From Perognathus longimembris pacificus (Eukaryota > Chordata > Mammalia > Rodentia > Heteromyidae), in contig NC_063166.1 of NCBI RefSeq assembly GCF_023159225.1, positions 76,696,575 to 76,760,574 on the forward strand: 64,000 nucleotides of DNA, given 5' to 3'. Below are positions 24,113-36,036 of the stretch, piece after piece. How positions within the stretch are numbered: position 1 is the stretch's first letter; every line of letters begins with the position of its first letter. Position numbers and translations under genes: made by a program. A model generated the notes under the pieces. The model did no database searches. It was given only the letters and a program-made list of their open reading frames with translations, and had not been told where the DNA came from.

Positions 24113-24400
24113 ATATTATTATTAAGTAGCTGTACAAAGAGGGTTCATTTCCGTAAGTCAGATTATGAGTACAATGCTACTTGATCAATGTCACCCAGTC
24201 CATTTTCTCCCCATTTTCCCCCTCCCATCCTTACCCTCAAGTTGTATAATTCAATTCTTACATAATGTACATTGCATAGCTTCACACGTTGACAGTTCCA
24301 GTGATACAATAGGCTGAATGTAATCAGTTCTATGAGGCTACTTCCTTGTATTTAAAAACATTATTCTAGACCAAGGTTTTCCAGAACATGGAAATTTGTT
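24113..24400 (-). mobile_element. L1 3' UTR-like fragment
   Basis: Plus-strand text (agattatgagtacaatgcta; ccattttccccctcccatcc) resembles rodent L1 3' end sequence read backwards. Weak call. Confidence 0.4.
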
Positions 24401-24529
24401 CACTTATAAGACTTCATTCTTTGTCTAACTCCTTCATCTTTAAAAGGTGCCCAGGATCCTAGAGGTCCCCAATTCCTTCTTTACACACTTCAGACCCATT
24501 AAATTATCCCAGAGAAGCCAGTGGACAGT

Positions 24530-24680
24530 GGCCTCACGGTGTGAGGCCAGCTTGGGCAGCAATTAATCACCAAAAAGCCAGAAGTAGAGCTACAGCTTAA
24601 GCGGTAGAGTACTTAGCCTTAAGTGAAAACACTAAGGGACAGTCTCCAGGCCCTAAGTTCAGCCCCAATGTACTGGCAAT

Positions 24681-24683
<3 letters not shown>
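24530..24683 (+). mobile_element. Truncated B1-Geo SINE
   Basis: Only the end of the B1 half and the shared right monomer (aaaaagccagaagtagagct ... gtactggcaa) remain. It runs straight into a CA microsatellite. Confidence 0.75.

Positions 24684-24731
<48 letters not shown>
24684..24731. repeat. (CA)n microsatellite on SINE tail
   Basis: About 24 CA units directly follow the ctggcaat end of a SINE. Confidence 0.95.
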
Positions 24732-24733
<2 letters not shown>

Positions 24734-24734
24734 C

Positions 24735-26150
24735 ATCCCAGGAAAGAGAAACAACATTATATCCAAGATACTTCTCGCATCATTCTATTTCCCACACCCA
24801 GAGTTCTGAGTGAAGGCTTTTGGTCATCAATGAAAAACTATAGGCCACTTAAAAGGCCCTCAATCATCAGAAAGACATCAAAGGACTACATCCTCCCTCA
24901 AACTTAAGACTCTGGGTTTTCCATATTGTATTAAAGAAGACGAAGATGAAGAAAGAAGCTAGTTGTAGAGCCAGGAATATAGCTATCTTGTTTCATCTGT
25001 CTTCCATTTACCTTTGGGATCTCAGACAGACCACACCATGCCTCCTTCAGTTTTCTTAATGATCAACCAAGATTTAAAAAAAAAATTCCAATACGTAGAA
25101 ATGGTTCATGACTTTGCACATCTGAACAAGCCACAAGTAAAAGCTCATGACTCAAGACCCTTGCTTCACCTACCTCTGAACGTGGCCGTGGTAGCTGGCT
25201 GACAGCTCTTTTGTCTACCCTCTTATTACTAGGTTTTGAGTGGGGGGCTGGAACAGGGCACAGCCAAACAGGAAATCAAGGTCAAAGGCCTAGCACATTG
25301 GGTGATTTGGGTTGTGGTAAATCTTTAAGTTCCACACAGGAACTACATGTGGGCCACATGACAAGCTGTTTCTTTTGAAGTCCATCCAGAAGCACTAGAT
25401 TTTTCTCTGATATGGATAGCACCACCTGATAAGCTGGGAAGAACACCGTGGACCTGGTTACAGCGCTGGCTACAGCCACAGAATGCCCAAGTCACATGTC
25501 CCCAGAGTATCGGATGCACCTGACTTCCCCCATAGGCAGGGAGTCAGGACACAATCTGCACATCACCTCCACGCTGATTGGTGGTCCTTTGCCAGTAAAA
25601 GCACGGCACTACCTCCCATCCGATACCTTCCAGTTTTATGTAGGTAGAGATTAGATAAGGAAAAAAAAATCTTTAGAAAAGCTGGGTGACCATCCAAATG
25701 AAGAAAGTGAAATGATCAGATCGAACACCAAGATCTTGACACAGGCTTGTGGGTTGAAGCGTAGAGAGAACAAGTCTATTTTGCCTAACATTATGCTGAG
25801 TGACAATGTACCATGGGTGGGAACTTGTTGCAAAACCATTCAATTCACAGCCATGCGGGGGGAGAGCGAGCGAGCGAGCGAGAGAGAGAGAGAGAGAGAG
25901 GAGAGACTGGAGTCATACTAAAGCTTTTGAGGGCATCTCCTCAATGAACTAAACCTACCACTAGACCCCATTGCTCCATTGCAACACAGTCCAGGGATCA
26001 AGTGTTTAAAACATAGACCATTGGGAGAACATTTCACAACCCAAGTCTCACCATATGTGTTTGTATGATATATGTAGAGCATAGCACGTATTTACCAAAC
26101 TTTAAGGACAATATTGATGGTTCATGGGTACTTTTTTGTACATTTTCATG
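24735..26150. other. Intergenic, no gene recognised
   Basis: No WAP or Kunitz pattern on either strand. A (GAGC)n(GA)n tract lies at about 25862-25901. The remaining frames are short and lack recognised motifs. Confidence 0.45.
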
Positions 26151-26170
26151 GGTTTCATTGTGACATTTTC

Positions 26171-26379
26171 TTTTTTTTTTTTTGGCCAGTCCTGGGCCTT
26201 GGACTCAGGGCCTGAGCACTGTCCCTGGCTTCTTCTCGCTCAAGGCTAGCACTCTGCCACGTGAGCCAACAGCGCCGCTTCTGGCCGTTTTTTCTGTATA
26301 TGTGGTGCTGGGGAATCGAACCTAGGGCCTCGTGTATCCGAGGCAGGCACTCTTGCCACTAGGCTATATCCCCAGCCCT
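26171..26379 (-). mobile_element. IDL-Geo SINE, young-looking
   Basis: Full minus-strand dimer with a pure T run. A perfect 15-bp duplication, cattgtgacattttc, flanks it at 26156-26170 and 26380-26394. It is close to the most common sequence in this window. Confidence 0.95.
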
Positions 26380-26447
26380 CATTGTGACATTTTCAGACAT
26401 GAACTTAATATATTCTGATTGTATTTATCCCCACTATCATCTTTGTG

Positions 26448-26448
<1 letters not shown>

Positions 26449-26498
<50 letters not shown>
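26449..26498. repeat. (CA)n microsatellite
   Basis: About 24 CA units between two SINEs. Confidence 0.95.
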
Positions 26499-26499
<1 letters not shown>

Positions 26500-26540
26500 C
26501 ACAGTTCCCTTTGTGCTCTTTTTCAAAAAAATAGATTCTG

Positions 26541-26735
26541 GGCTGGGGATATAGCCTAGTGGCATGAGTGCCTGCCTCGGCTACACGAGGCCCTAGCTTC
26601 GATTCCCCAGCACCACATATACAGAAAACGGCCAGAAGCGGCGCTGTGGCTCAAGTGGCAGAGTGCTATCCTTGAACAAAAAGAAGCCAGGGACAGTGCT
26701 CAGGCCCTGAGTTCAAGGCTCAGGACTGGCAAAAA
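26541..26735 (+). mobile_element. IDL-Geo SINE
   Basis: Full dimer of the gggctggggatatagcc subtype. The flanking sequence aaaaatagattctg is repeated on both sides (about 26527-26540 and 26737-26750). Confidence 0.93.
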
Positions 26736-26750
26736 AAAAAATAGATTCTG

Positions 26751-27165
26751 TATGTAAGAAAAAGTTTTGGTACTTTTCTTTCTGAGTCTTTCTTAGCACA
26801 ATGATCTCCAGTTCCATTCATTTTCCTACAAATGATGCAATCGCATTCATTTTGGATGGGGAAAACTCTACTGTGTATGTATGTAATATTTTCCTTATCT
26901 GTTACCTGTTCACAGACACCTAGGCTATTGTGGTTCCCATATATGCTATAGGCAAATTTATATCATATTGTGAATGCACTTACATTTTGATTGTGATTAT
27001 GAGGTGAGAGCAGGCGATAGATTTTCTCCTGTGGAATCATGCTGTTGCCCGAAAAATGTTTCAGACTTTGGAATGGAGATTTTTGGAGAAGGGGTGCTCG
27101 ATCTGTATTTATATACATATCTATCTACTATATGCTTGTATGTACTTATATGTTTATACTTGATA
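26751..27165 (-). mobile_element. L1 3' fragment, minus strand
   Basis: The plus strand has ctccagttccattcattttc and attgtggttcccatatatgc, L1 3' text read backwards. A SINE at 27181-27383 interrupts the sequence. Confidence 0.6.
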
Positions 27166-27180
27166 CATTTAGTCACTTTT

Positions 27181-27383
27181 TTTTTTTTTTTTGGCTAGTC
27201 CTGGGCCTTGGACTCAGGGCCTGAGCACTGTCCCTGGCTTCTTCCCGCTCAAGGCTAGCACTCTGCCACTTGAGCCACAGCGCCGCTTCTGGCCGTTTTC
27301 TGTATATGTGGTGCTGGGGAATTGAACCTAGGGCCTCATGTATCCGAGGTAGGCACTCTTGCCACTAGGCTATATCCCCAGCC
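27181..27383 (-). mobile_element. IDL-Geo SINE
   Basis: Full minus-strand dimer with perfect flanking duplication catttagtcactttt (27166-27180 and 27384-27398). Confidence 0.95.
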
Positions 27384-28252
27384 CATTTAGTCACTTTTAT
27401 TACCTCTTATTTTAGTCTAAAGAGTCAAGAATTTATGAATAAAATTCAATGTATATTGAATAATATTCAATTGCCACAATAGTTATAACTGGCAACCTGT
27501 CCTAATATACAATAAGTGTCCTATGAAAGTAGGAAAGTTGAGGGAAGGTTGGGAGGGATGGGGAAAAATGACGAAAGGGTTGGTATTGATCAAGATGTGT
27601 TCTAGTCATAAACTGACATGTTGGGTTGTACCTCCTTTGTATAATGACTTAAAGATAATAGAAATATAATTTCTGAAAATGCTCAATATGACATTTTATA
27701 GGATATCATGAATTAGCTCAATTCAAATACTGGCATTATTTTACACAAGAACAGTGCAATTGTAGAAACCCATCCTTGTGAAAGACTTCCATGATTAGAT
27801 AAGACGGGCAGAAAATGGGTAACAAAAATGGCGAGCCGAAAAAGTGAGACCACAGATTGTTGTATCAGACAGATGGAGAAATTAAACATGATACAATGAA
27901 ATCTGGGTCAATTATCAGTAGTGAGGTATTTTAAATTATATAGCTGCATCGTTCTATGGAAAACTTTGAATCTGGAGCAGGAAGACGTATTTCTTAAGAG
28001 AAATTCTGTGAGTGAGAAAAGAGGGCTGGTTTTGTGAGCGTAGATGACGTCCCTGCAGAAGGCCAATGCTACCCGGGTGAAGGGCAGGCAGAGGGCAGGA
28101 AATACCGAGGCCCTTGTTCTTCTAGGCTTGGCCAGCAAGGGCAGCAAAGAGCGGAGGACACTCTCCTCTCTTCTTTCCCTCTCAATACCCAGCTCTTCAG
28201 AAGAGGCTTTGCCCTCCCTGCCAGACCTGGACTCATGACTGTGGTCAGAGGG

Positions 28253-29337
28253 ATGCAACCCGGGGCTGTGTGGTGGCCCATGCTGCTCCTCTGTGTGCTG
28301 CTGTGGCTGCCTCTGACCCACGGAGGGCCCCGTAGTCGGAGGAAGATTGAGGGTAGGTGATGGCTGGGTGGGCCGATGGGGAGGGGGCCAGGAGGGGCTG
28401 AGCCCAGACTAAGGAGGACCTGGGATTCAGCACCCCTCTGCACACTCAGCGTTTCCCCAAGCACTGCTCAGACTCCAGGCTGTACCATCACCACAGATGC
28501 AAAAGGAAGGGTGACTCGCTGTGGGTTGGGGTGGATGGAGCAGGGCCAGGAGCCCCGTGGGCAAAGGAGACACCCCTTCTCTGCTGTATGCACATGCCTG
28601 AGGGGAGAACTTCCAGGGGTGCCCCTGGGGCAGACCCAGGGGCAGAGATGGCACAGGGGTGGGAAAATTCACTGGGCAGGAAAAGGATGATGGAGGAAGG
28701 CAAGTTGTCATCCCAGCAGGGAGCAGGAGAGGGTGGGAGGAGCACACTGAAGGCAGGGACACTGAGGACAGGCCAGTGGGGAGGGCAGACAGGGACAATG
28801 GCGAGTCCATCTTCCCCTCTCACCTCACAGATTCTGGAAGGTGGGAAGGGCGTGGCACACATTTCAGGGTGCTTGCTCTGAGCTGGAAGAGTGGGGGTGC
28901 GTGCAGAGTGGGCAGGGTGACTTCCACGGCCTGGGAAGACAGGTCCTGGGTGCAGGGGTGTGGACAAGGTCCCGCAGGACAGCAAGGCCCACGGGGACCT
29001 AAACACGACCTCAGCCAAGGGTTTGGGGAGGGGCCCAGAAGAATTCCCTGAGGGCTGTGGGAGGGGTGAGTGAACCTGCATCCTGGGGGCTGGGGCGGCG
29101 GTAAGTGGGAGGAGGAGGCTGTCCAGGCAGAGGGTCCCATCCCCCACCTCCTGCTGCTCCTCAGAAATCCAGATGACAACCTCCGCAACCCAGGAACCAT
29201 CCTCAGGAATCAAGGTGTGTGAGAAGCGCACCAGCATCTATCTGTGCAAATACCCCTGTGAAGTGCAGGAAGACTGTGAGGCAAGCCACGTGTGCTGTTC
29301 CACCTTCTGTGGGAACGTGTGCATTAACCTCCTGTGA
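28253..29337 (+). CDS. WFDC10A: WFDC10, single WAP domain secreted protein
   Basis: Exon 1 (28253-28352) encodes a signal peptide (WWPMLLLCVLLWLPLTHG) and the basic linker PRSRRK, ending in phase 1 at G|GTAGGT. Exon 2 (29165-29337, acceptor CTCCTCAG) encodes GIKVCEKRTSIYLCKYPC, a full eight-cysteine WAP core ending CCSTFCGNVC, then INLL and stop. The total is 90 residues; an upstream in-frame ATG at 28235 would give 96. I prefer 28253 because human WFDC10A begins with a similarly short leader. The CCSTxCGNVC end matches human WFDC10A as I recall it. AATAAA at 29492-29497 is a good polyadenylation site. Probably a secreted reproductive-tract or mucosal protein; activity unknown. Confidence 0.92.
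28393..29310. repeat. Inverted duplication, arm A (functional WFDC10)
   Basis: From just after exon 1 to within exon 2, this segment is nearly identical in reverse to 38993-40110, including intron text such as aaaaggatgatggaggaagg. The homology does not include exon 1. Confidence 0.93.
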
Positions 29338-29491
29338 GAGGACCTGGACTGAGCTTCCTGCGACCCCCGAGTCTCCATTCAGACGTCCAGCCCCCCACTC
29401 CCACGGCAGCAGCAGGAAGACGTCCACTCGAGGGCTCGGCACATCAGCAGGATCGCTGTCCTGTCACTGTGGGAACCCTGTGTTCCAGTCC

Positions 29492-29497
29492 AATAAA
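29492..29497 (+). terminator. WFDC10 polyadenylation signal
   Basis: AATAAA about 155 bases after the WFDC10 stop, followed by GT-rich text near 29520. Confidence 0.8.
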
Positions 29498-29499
29498 CC

Positions 29500-30667
29500 A
29501 GGATGAAATGCCCAGGGATGCGGCCTGTGTGAGTCCCACCGCTTGTGATCAAAGCTCTCGTGAGCTCCCCTGTGGGCCCCAACTCCTCAGCCTGCTCCCC
29601 CCTCCCCCCCCGCCCCCGCTCTCTGTCTCTGTCTCTGCCTCTCTCTCTCGGGGTTTCTTTGCTTTCTCCCTTTGGTCCATGAACCCATCGACCCCCCAGG
29701 AGGCTCCGTTCTGTGGCTCTGCTCACTGAACCACCTTCCCCCCCTGGGGAAACTGCCCCTAACAGCAGAGCCCAAAGCTCTGAGGACATTCCTCAGCCTG
29801 GGCTCAGAAGCACCCAGTGAAGCATGAGCATGGTGAGGGTAGAGCCTGCAGCACAAGTTGGGGGCCCCTTAGGGTTGTCCCTACCCCACCTCCCTGCACT
29901 GAGCCCTGGTCCCCAATACTCTGTTTTCCCACACGCACTCCTGAGCTTATGCGTGGCTCCCAGGAGGATCATGAACCCCCATGGAAGTCCAGGGCCCAGA
30001 GATGTGCTGAAGGCCACAAGCAGCCTGGCGTGCCCAAGGGAGGAGGTTTCCTCACTGTGTCCACCAGCGGAGGCCTGCGTGCAGGAGCCTGCCCCTCCTC
30101 CTCCTGCCCATCACCCCTCAGGATGGCCTGTCTGATGCTGGGACCTGGGTTGGGAGTAGGCATTGGAGAGTCCAGGGCCTTCCATGAACTGAAGGTCTCC
30201 TCTGTCCCCAGTCCTCATGGTCTCAGTCTCTTTTCTTTTGATCCCGAGGATCACTAAGGAGTGGAAAACTTGTGGTTTCTGCTGGTGTTCCTAAAGTTCC
30301 ATACACAGGGACTGACCCTCCCCACACAAGTCCACCATGTGAATACACCCTGTGTGCCAGGCTCTTCCCAGGCGAATGCATGGACTGTACGGCAAGCGTT
30401 GCTCTGCTTGCTTGTAGTAAGAGCTAGCATTCTAGTTGTCTCTGGAGAGCCACTGTCCCCCCCAGGTAACTCGGAGGCTCTGTGCAGTGTATGGCTGCCG
30501 GAACGAATGCCCAGCTGGCTACAACTGAGCATGTCTCCCCTTTAGAAAAATGCAGCTCCTTTTTTCCTCTCCTGAAGGGATTTATGACATATTCTTCAAT
30601 TGCCTGCCAAGTGACCTGGCCTCTAAGTTGCAGATGGGAACTTAGAAATGTCTACCTAGATCATAGA

Positions 30668-30717
<50 letters not shown>

Positions 30718-31500
30718 TCTGCACTCCTTGGAGATGATTCCTATTTTCTGTCTGGAAGGGGTTTACTAAACACGTAGCTCCTTGATAGCCTGCTTTCTAA
30801 TCAGATTTCAGTGTTGAGAAAATGGGCAAAATAAACAGTATCACTCTGGCAGCCTGAGTTGGAGCGTCACACTTTGTTAAGCCTTTCTTCTGTGTTTGCT
30901 CCAGGGATAAATCCATTTGTTTTATTTTTTTCCGGGAAGGAATTTTTCCTGTACTTACTAACCCAACATCTCCAGGTTTCATTCAAGAGACTGTCTGTCT
31001 TGAAAACTAGCTCTTCAGGTTGCATCCTAGATTGACCCTAAGCCACAGAACACCGAGTTCAAATCTCAGGACTGACAAAAGTAAAATAGCAGCGCTAGGT
31101 GCATCACACAACTGGATTTCAAAGTATATTCCAACAGTATGCTAGCCTAAGAACATATATATGGAGTAAAGGATATGTTAGAGAACCCAGAAGCAAACCC
31201 ACGTATTTATTATTAATTCACTTTCAGCAAAGGTGTGGAGGCCACAGAAGGAGGGGGTACACAGTGCCTTGAATAAAACTGAATACACACAGGCAAAAGA
31301 AAAATGAACCCCTAGCTCATCCTTTAGCCAAGAATCAATGCAAAGTAGATTTTTAGGAATTGTAAACATACAACTTCTAGAAGGAACCTGGGGAGACCAG
31401 GTGCCATGAATCACACCCATCACCCCAGCTTTACAGGAGCAAGACTGCCAGTCTGAAGCCAGCCTGGGCTACGTAGTGAGTCTTTATCTCTGAAAAAAAA
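29500..31500. other. Intergenic, GC-rich then AT-rich, no gene recognised
   Basis: The region 29500-30260 is GC-rich, and its long frames on both strands are mutual shadows with no domain. A (GT)n tract lies at 30670-30717. I see no exon with a family signature. Confidence 0.45.
30670..30717. repeat. (GT)n microsatellite
   Basis: About 24 GT units, uninterrupted. Confidence 0.95.
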
Positions 31501-32108
31501 TGGACAAAGAACCTGAATTCTCAAAAGAAGACATACAAATGCCCAGCAGGTGTATTAAAATGCTCAGTATTGCTAATGATTGAGCGATGCAAGTCACATT
31601 TATAACAAAATATCACCCCCCCCAGCTGTTATCAGGACAATTATAAAAAGAAAAAAGAACTACAAGTGTTTCTGAAGATTTGGAAGGAATAAATGAATGC
31701 TTGCACACTAATGGTGGCAGTGTAAATTAGTAAAATTCATTCAGTCATTACGGAAAACAATATGGGGTTTCCTTAGAAAGCCAGAAATGGAATTACCATA
31801 TTATCCAGCAATCCCGCTTTGGGTACATATCCAAAGGAACTGAAATCAGTATGTTAAAGAGATACCTACACTTCTATATTTGTTGCATCATTATTTACAA
31901 TAACCAAGACATGCAAACACCCGTAGGTGTTCCCCATTAAAGTGGATGGCTAAAGAAAACATGCTGTACACAATGAAATACTATTCAATCTTGAGAAAAA
32001 AGAAAATTCCATCATTTTCAGCAACTTGGAGGACATTATTTGAAATGAAAGAAACCAAGCACAGACAGGCAAATATGACATGATCTTATTTATATACAGG
32101 ATCTAAAA
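31500..32108 (+). mobile_element. L1 ORF2 3' fragment
   Basis: Phrases such as gaagacatacaaatgcccag, atggaattaccatattatcc and tccaaaggaactgaaatcag are from the end of L1 ORF2 and the 3' UTR on the plus strand. Confidence 0.75.
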
Positions 32109-32115
32109 GCAGTCA

Positions 32116-32192
32116 AGCTCTGACTGTGTGGCTCAAGTAGTAGAGCACCTGCCTGGCAAGCTCAAGACCCCGAGTTCTTCCATCTCCACAAC

Positions 32193-32195
<3 letters not shown>
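32116..32195 (+). mobile_element. ID/Geo-type tRNA-like monomer with CA tail
   Basis: tgtggctcaagtagtagagc and ccccgagttc boxes, then a direct change into a CA tract at about 32195-32241. Confidence 0.65.

Positions 32196-32241
<46 letters not shown>
32195..32241. repeat. (CA)n microsatellite on SINE tail
   Basis: About 23 CA units begin where the tRNA-like monomer ends. Confidence 0.93.
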
Positions 32242-32243
<2 letters not shown>

Positions 32244-32351
32244 AAACCTCAAAAACAACAACAACAAGAATAACAACAAAACCATCAAGCTCATATAAGC
32301 AGGGCCTATCATGATTGCTAGCAGAAGCCGGGGAGGGGTGTGAGAGTCTAA

Positions 32352-32592
32352 CAGCCAGGTTCCAGTGGCTCACACTGGTAATCCTAACTAATCAGGAGGC
32401 TGAGATCTGAAGACTGAGATTCGAAGCCAGCCCAGGCAGGAAAGTCTATAAGATTCTTATCTCCAACTAACCACAAAAAAAGGAAGTGGAGCTGTGGCTC
32501 AAGTGGCATTGTGTTAGCCTTGAGCAAAAAAGCTCAGAGACAGCACCTAGGTCCTGAGTTCAAGCCCCAGGACTGGCAGCAAAAGAAAAAGA
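32352..32592 (+). mobile_element. B1-Geo composite SINE
   Basis: Left half ccagtggctcacactggtaa, right half aagtggagctgtggctcaag, ending ccccaggactggcagc with an A-rich tail. Confidence 0.88.
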
Positions 32593-33066
32593 GTATGCCA
32601 TTTTAATTATACAGGAGGAAGAAACTTACTTATCTATTACATATAATATATGACTATAATAAACAATAACCCCCAAAAAACAATAACTCATTGCATATTG
32701 CAAAATTACTCAAAGCAGACCTAAAATGCTTTCACCACACAAAAAGACAAGCATATAAAATTATGAATTTGTTCATGAACGTAACTTGACCTTTCCACAA
32801 TGTGTACATATATCAAACATCACATTGAACCCTCTAAGTATATATGTGATTATTATCTGTCAACAGAAAATAAAAATTTAAAAAGGAATGAGTTTGAACT
32901 ACTTGTAAAATCATGTTGAATCAACACAAAGTTACTCAAAAGTTTTAGTGCAATTTTTAAAACAAACCCGACTGTATTTTTCTTTACTTTCTGTGTTAGT
33001 ATCAACGATTTCTCATAAAGTTATTGGAAGCGATGTTAAAAAAGAAAACATTCCAGTACTTTAGCT

Positions 33067-33301
33067 TTCTTTTTTTTTTTTATTTCCCCAGTTGTGGGGC
33101 TTAAACTCAGAGCCTCAGCGCTGTTCCTGAGCTTCTCCTCTCAAGGATGGTGCTCTACCTCTTTGATAGCATCACTTCCAGTTTTCTGGAGATTAAGAGT
33201 CTCATGGACTTTCCTGCTCAGGCTGGCTTTGAACATGGATCCTCAGATCTCAGCCTCCTAAGTAGCTAGGATGACAGGTGTGAGCCATTGGTACCTGGCC
33301 T
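33067..33301 (-). mobile_element. B1-Geo composite SINE
   Basis: T run, right monomer in reverse, then the B1 half ending gtgagccattggtacctggc. Confidence 0.87.
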
Positions 33302-33339
33302 CATTTAATTCTTGTGGTGGCCAATGGAATGAAGTCTAT

Positions 33340-33680
33340 TACTGTCATGTTTACATGGCATTTCAGAGAGGTGGAATGACTTACCGAAAACCACGCAGTT
33401 AGCAAGACAGGTTTCAAACCTGTACCTGAAGATCCTGAAGCCTGTAACTGTGGCCACCACAAATCTATGAGTTTCTAGGAACATCTCACTAGCTCCTCAC
33501 GAGAGGTCTCTGGGGAAAGTGCTGTTTTATCTCTATTTTACAAATGAGGAAGCTGACACACAGGAAGGATTCGTGACTCGCCCAGAGAATGTGGGAACTA
33601 GGATTTGAATCTAGTAGAAATCTTATCTCTTGACTGGCATTGTCAGGATGATGCCCATAGTGGAGAAGTTCATATAAAGC
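33340..33680 (+). mobile_element. Two MIR fragments
   Basis: About 33350-33440 and 33520-33620 contain the MIR core wording: aggtggaatgacttaccgaa, then tctattttacaaatgaggaa and tgggaactaggatttgaatc. These are old, mammal-wide repeats. Confidence 0.6.
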
Positions 33681-34599
33681 TGGATGGGACTTCACAAAGC
33701 TCATTACAGAATGCTACCGAGAAACAGACCCATGAATCTTCCCCTCACTCCCACAGTCTCTGTGATTTGTGAGCTAGGAAAGGAGAGAGCACACAGGTGC
33801 ACGCTGTTCTGTGTTTTGCCTGCAGTAAGAAAGACAAGGCACTCCTTCAAGAGGAATGTATGCGCAATGTTCTGTATGTGGCCCATTTATGACTTGGGAC
33901 AGAAGTCCTGGCTTTGTCACACACAGAAGCATTATTACAGGGTGGGTCATTGAAATGTGTTCTGCTTGTCACTTGTGCTGCATGCAGAAGCTCCATCGTG
34001 AGACCGAAGAGCCACCAGCAAATAATGATCATTTCCACCAACTCGGACATCTGCAGAGGTAAGTGGAGATCAGGGTTTGGGGGCTGGAAGCATGAGCCTG
34101 TAAAAGCTTAGTTGCTTAGATGGGTGCAGTGTTGGCAATGTTCCTCCAGGGAATGGAGGGTGGTCTTTATTGCTCAAATAGAGAAACTGAGCTTGAGAAA
34201 GCTGATAAGGATGAGCCTGTGCAACTCCAAATGCAAAATGCTGCGAACAGGAAAGCACCTACAAAGTTTTCCTATTGAGAATGGAGAACTTGAATCTAAT
34301 GGAGAATTCTCAGATAAACTCCCAATGAGAAACGTTCAACGAAAAAGAAAAAGTTGACTGCACTCTTCAAAAAGTGATATTTAGGCAATTTAAAAACAAT
34401 ATTTACATAAAGACCAAACACAAGTCTGTTCTAGTATTACGTGTCACATCACAGTATTGAGCCGTCATATTACTGTAGATGATGCAGGTTAAAATTATGA
34501 ATTACTGCATACTAGATGGGTTTTATAATTCAATCACTTGAAAAATAGAAGTAAGAAATCATGAGTGGGGAAAAAAACTGCAGTGTTAGTGGCAATTAA

Positions 34600-34795
34600 C
34601 AATGGTCCGTGCCTGTAATCCTACCTACTCAAGAGGCTGAGATCTAAGGGCTGTGGTTCAAAGCTAGCCTGGGCAGCAAAGTCTGTGAGATTCTTATCTC
34701 CAATTAACCACCAAAAATCCAGAAGCAGAGCTATAGTTCAAGTGCTAACCTTAAGCAAAAAAGCTAAGGAACAGTGCCCAGGCCCTAATTCAAGT
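34600..34795 (+). mobile_element. B1-Geo composite SINE, diverged
   Basis: Left half cgtgcctgtaatcctaccta, right half agaagcagagctatagttca. The end decays into GT/CA repeats. Confidence 0.8.
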
Positions 34796-34850
34796 GTGTG
34801 TGTATCAACACACACACACACATGCACACACACACACACACACACACACT
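34796..34850. repeat. (GT)n/(CA)n microsatellite on SINE tail
   Basis: A short gtgtgtgtg block is followed by a longer CA block with one catgca interruption, at the end of a SINE. Confidence 0.85.
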
Positions 34851-35129
34851 GCAATCTAGAAAGTTTATTTCATAGAAGTTGAGAGTGCAAGAGTGGTTAT
34901 CTGGGGATGAGGAGAACAGAGAGCAGGGGAGAAGATGAAATCTTGTCAGTGGGTATGATGCTATTGTTCAAGGGGACAAGAAACTTTGATTGTTCAATGT
35001 AGAGTTAAGAATACACTGTATATCTCAGAATAGTTAGGAGAGGAATTTGCCACTATTAAGGTGACAGCTATATCAATTACTCTTAATTGATTGCTACCTA
35101 ATGAATACCTGAATCAAAATGTGAACTGG

Positions 35130-35285
35130 AAAGGAAATTCCATGAGACTCCAATTAACCGCCAAAAGAGCCATAAGCAAAAGTGTGGCTCAAGTGGTAGG
35201 GCACCAAAAAAACCTAAGGGATACTACCTATGCCCTGAGTTCAAGCCCCACTACTGGTGCACAAAATAAATAAAAACAAAACAAA
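35130..35285 (+). mobile_element. Truncated SINE, Geo right monomer
   Basis: gagactccaattaaccgcca joins the shared monomer (aagtgtggctcaagtggtag) and an (a/c)-rich tail. The B1 left half is lost. Confidence 0.7.
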
Positions 35286-35349
35286 AAATATGAACTGTAT
35301 TTATAGATATGTACAAATATTATGTGCCAACCAAGAGATAAAAGAATAA

Positions 35350-35475
35350 GCCCAAGGATGGTAGTGCATGCATGTAATCTCAGCATTTGGGAGGCTGAGG
35401 CAAGGGGCTTGAGTTCAAGGCTATTCTAGGCTAACTCATAGGACCCACCTCAAAAAATAAATAGAAATAAAAGAA
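35350..35475 (+). mobile_element. B1-like monomer
   Basis: gtagtgcatgcatgtaatct and gggaggctgaggcaaggggc are B1/7SL-type. The element ends in (aaat)n and has no Geo monomer. Confidence 0.7.
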
Positions 35476-35511
35476 GGCTTTGAATAAAGGTTAATAATTT
35501 TAAAATATTGA

Positions 35512-35752
35512 AGCCAGGCACCAGTGGCTCACACCTGTAATCCTAGCTACTTGGGAGGCTGAGATCTGAGGATCATGGTTTGAAGCCAGCCCAGGCAGGA
35601 AAGTTCTGTGAGACTCTTATCTCCAAATTAGCCACCAAAAAGAAAAAGACAGACATTGAGCAGTGATCAAGTGGTAGAACACCAGCTTGGAGTGAAAAAA
35701 CTCAAGGACAGCACTCAGGCCAAGCCCCAGTTTAAAAAAAAAAAAAAAATCA
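35512..35752 (+). mobile_element. B1-Geo composite SINE
   Basis: Full composite: ccagtggctcacacctgtaa at the left, aagccccagt plus an A17-type tail at the right. Confidence 0.9.
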
Positions 35753-36036
35753 AAGGGCTCACTACCTCTACACCTGCCTTTATCCAGAAAAGGACAAGCA
35801 GGATGTGAGATGGAAAGGCGGTCTGGCAAAGCCAACAGCCAGCTTAGGTGTGTGATGGGTGTTGGGTGGACTGAGGGCAAGAGGTCGAACTAGAAGAAAA
35901 AGTAGGAGGGCATTCTGTACAGCCTTCCTCTTGCTTAGCTTCTTAATTTCCCGGTTGATGTCTCTTGATCTCTAGCGGAGTCTGGGAAGGCAAACTGTCT
36001 CTCCCACGGCCTGTGCGGACCCACGTGGGCGGCACC

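Noticed and set aside
24684..24731. Possible CRISPR-like or regularly spaced repeat arrays
   Set aside because: All tandem arrays seen are simple microsatellites or a single 118-bp duplication. A mammalian locus would not carry CRISPR.
28427..29237. Long minus-strand frames opposite WFDC10
   Set aside because: They are GC-rich shadows of the WFDC10 intron and exon with no domain. The plus strand has proper exons and a polyadenylation signal.
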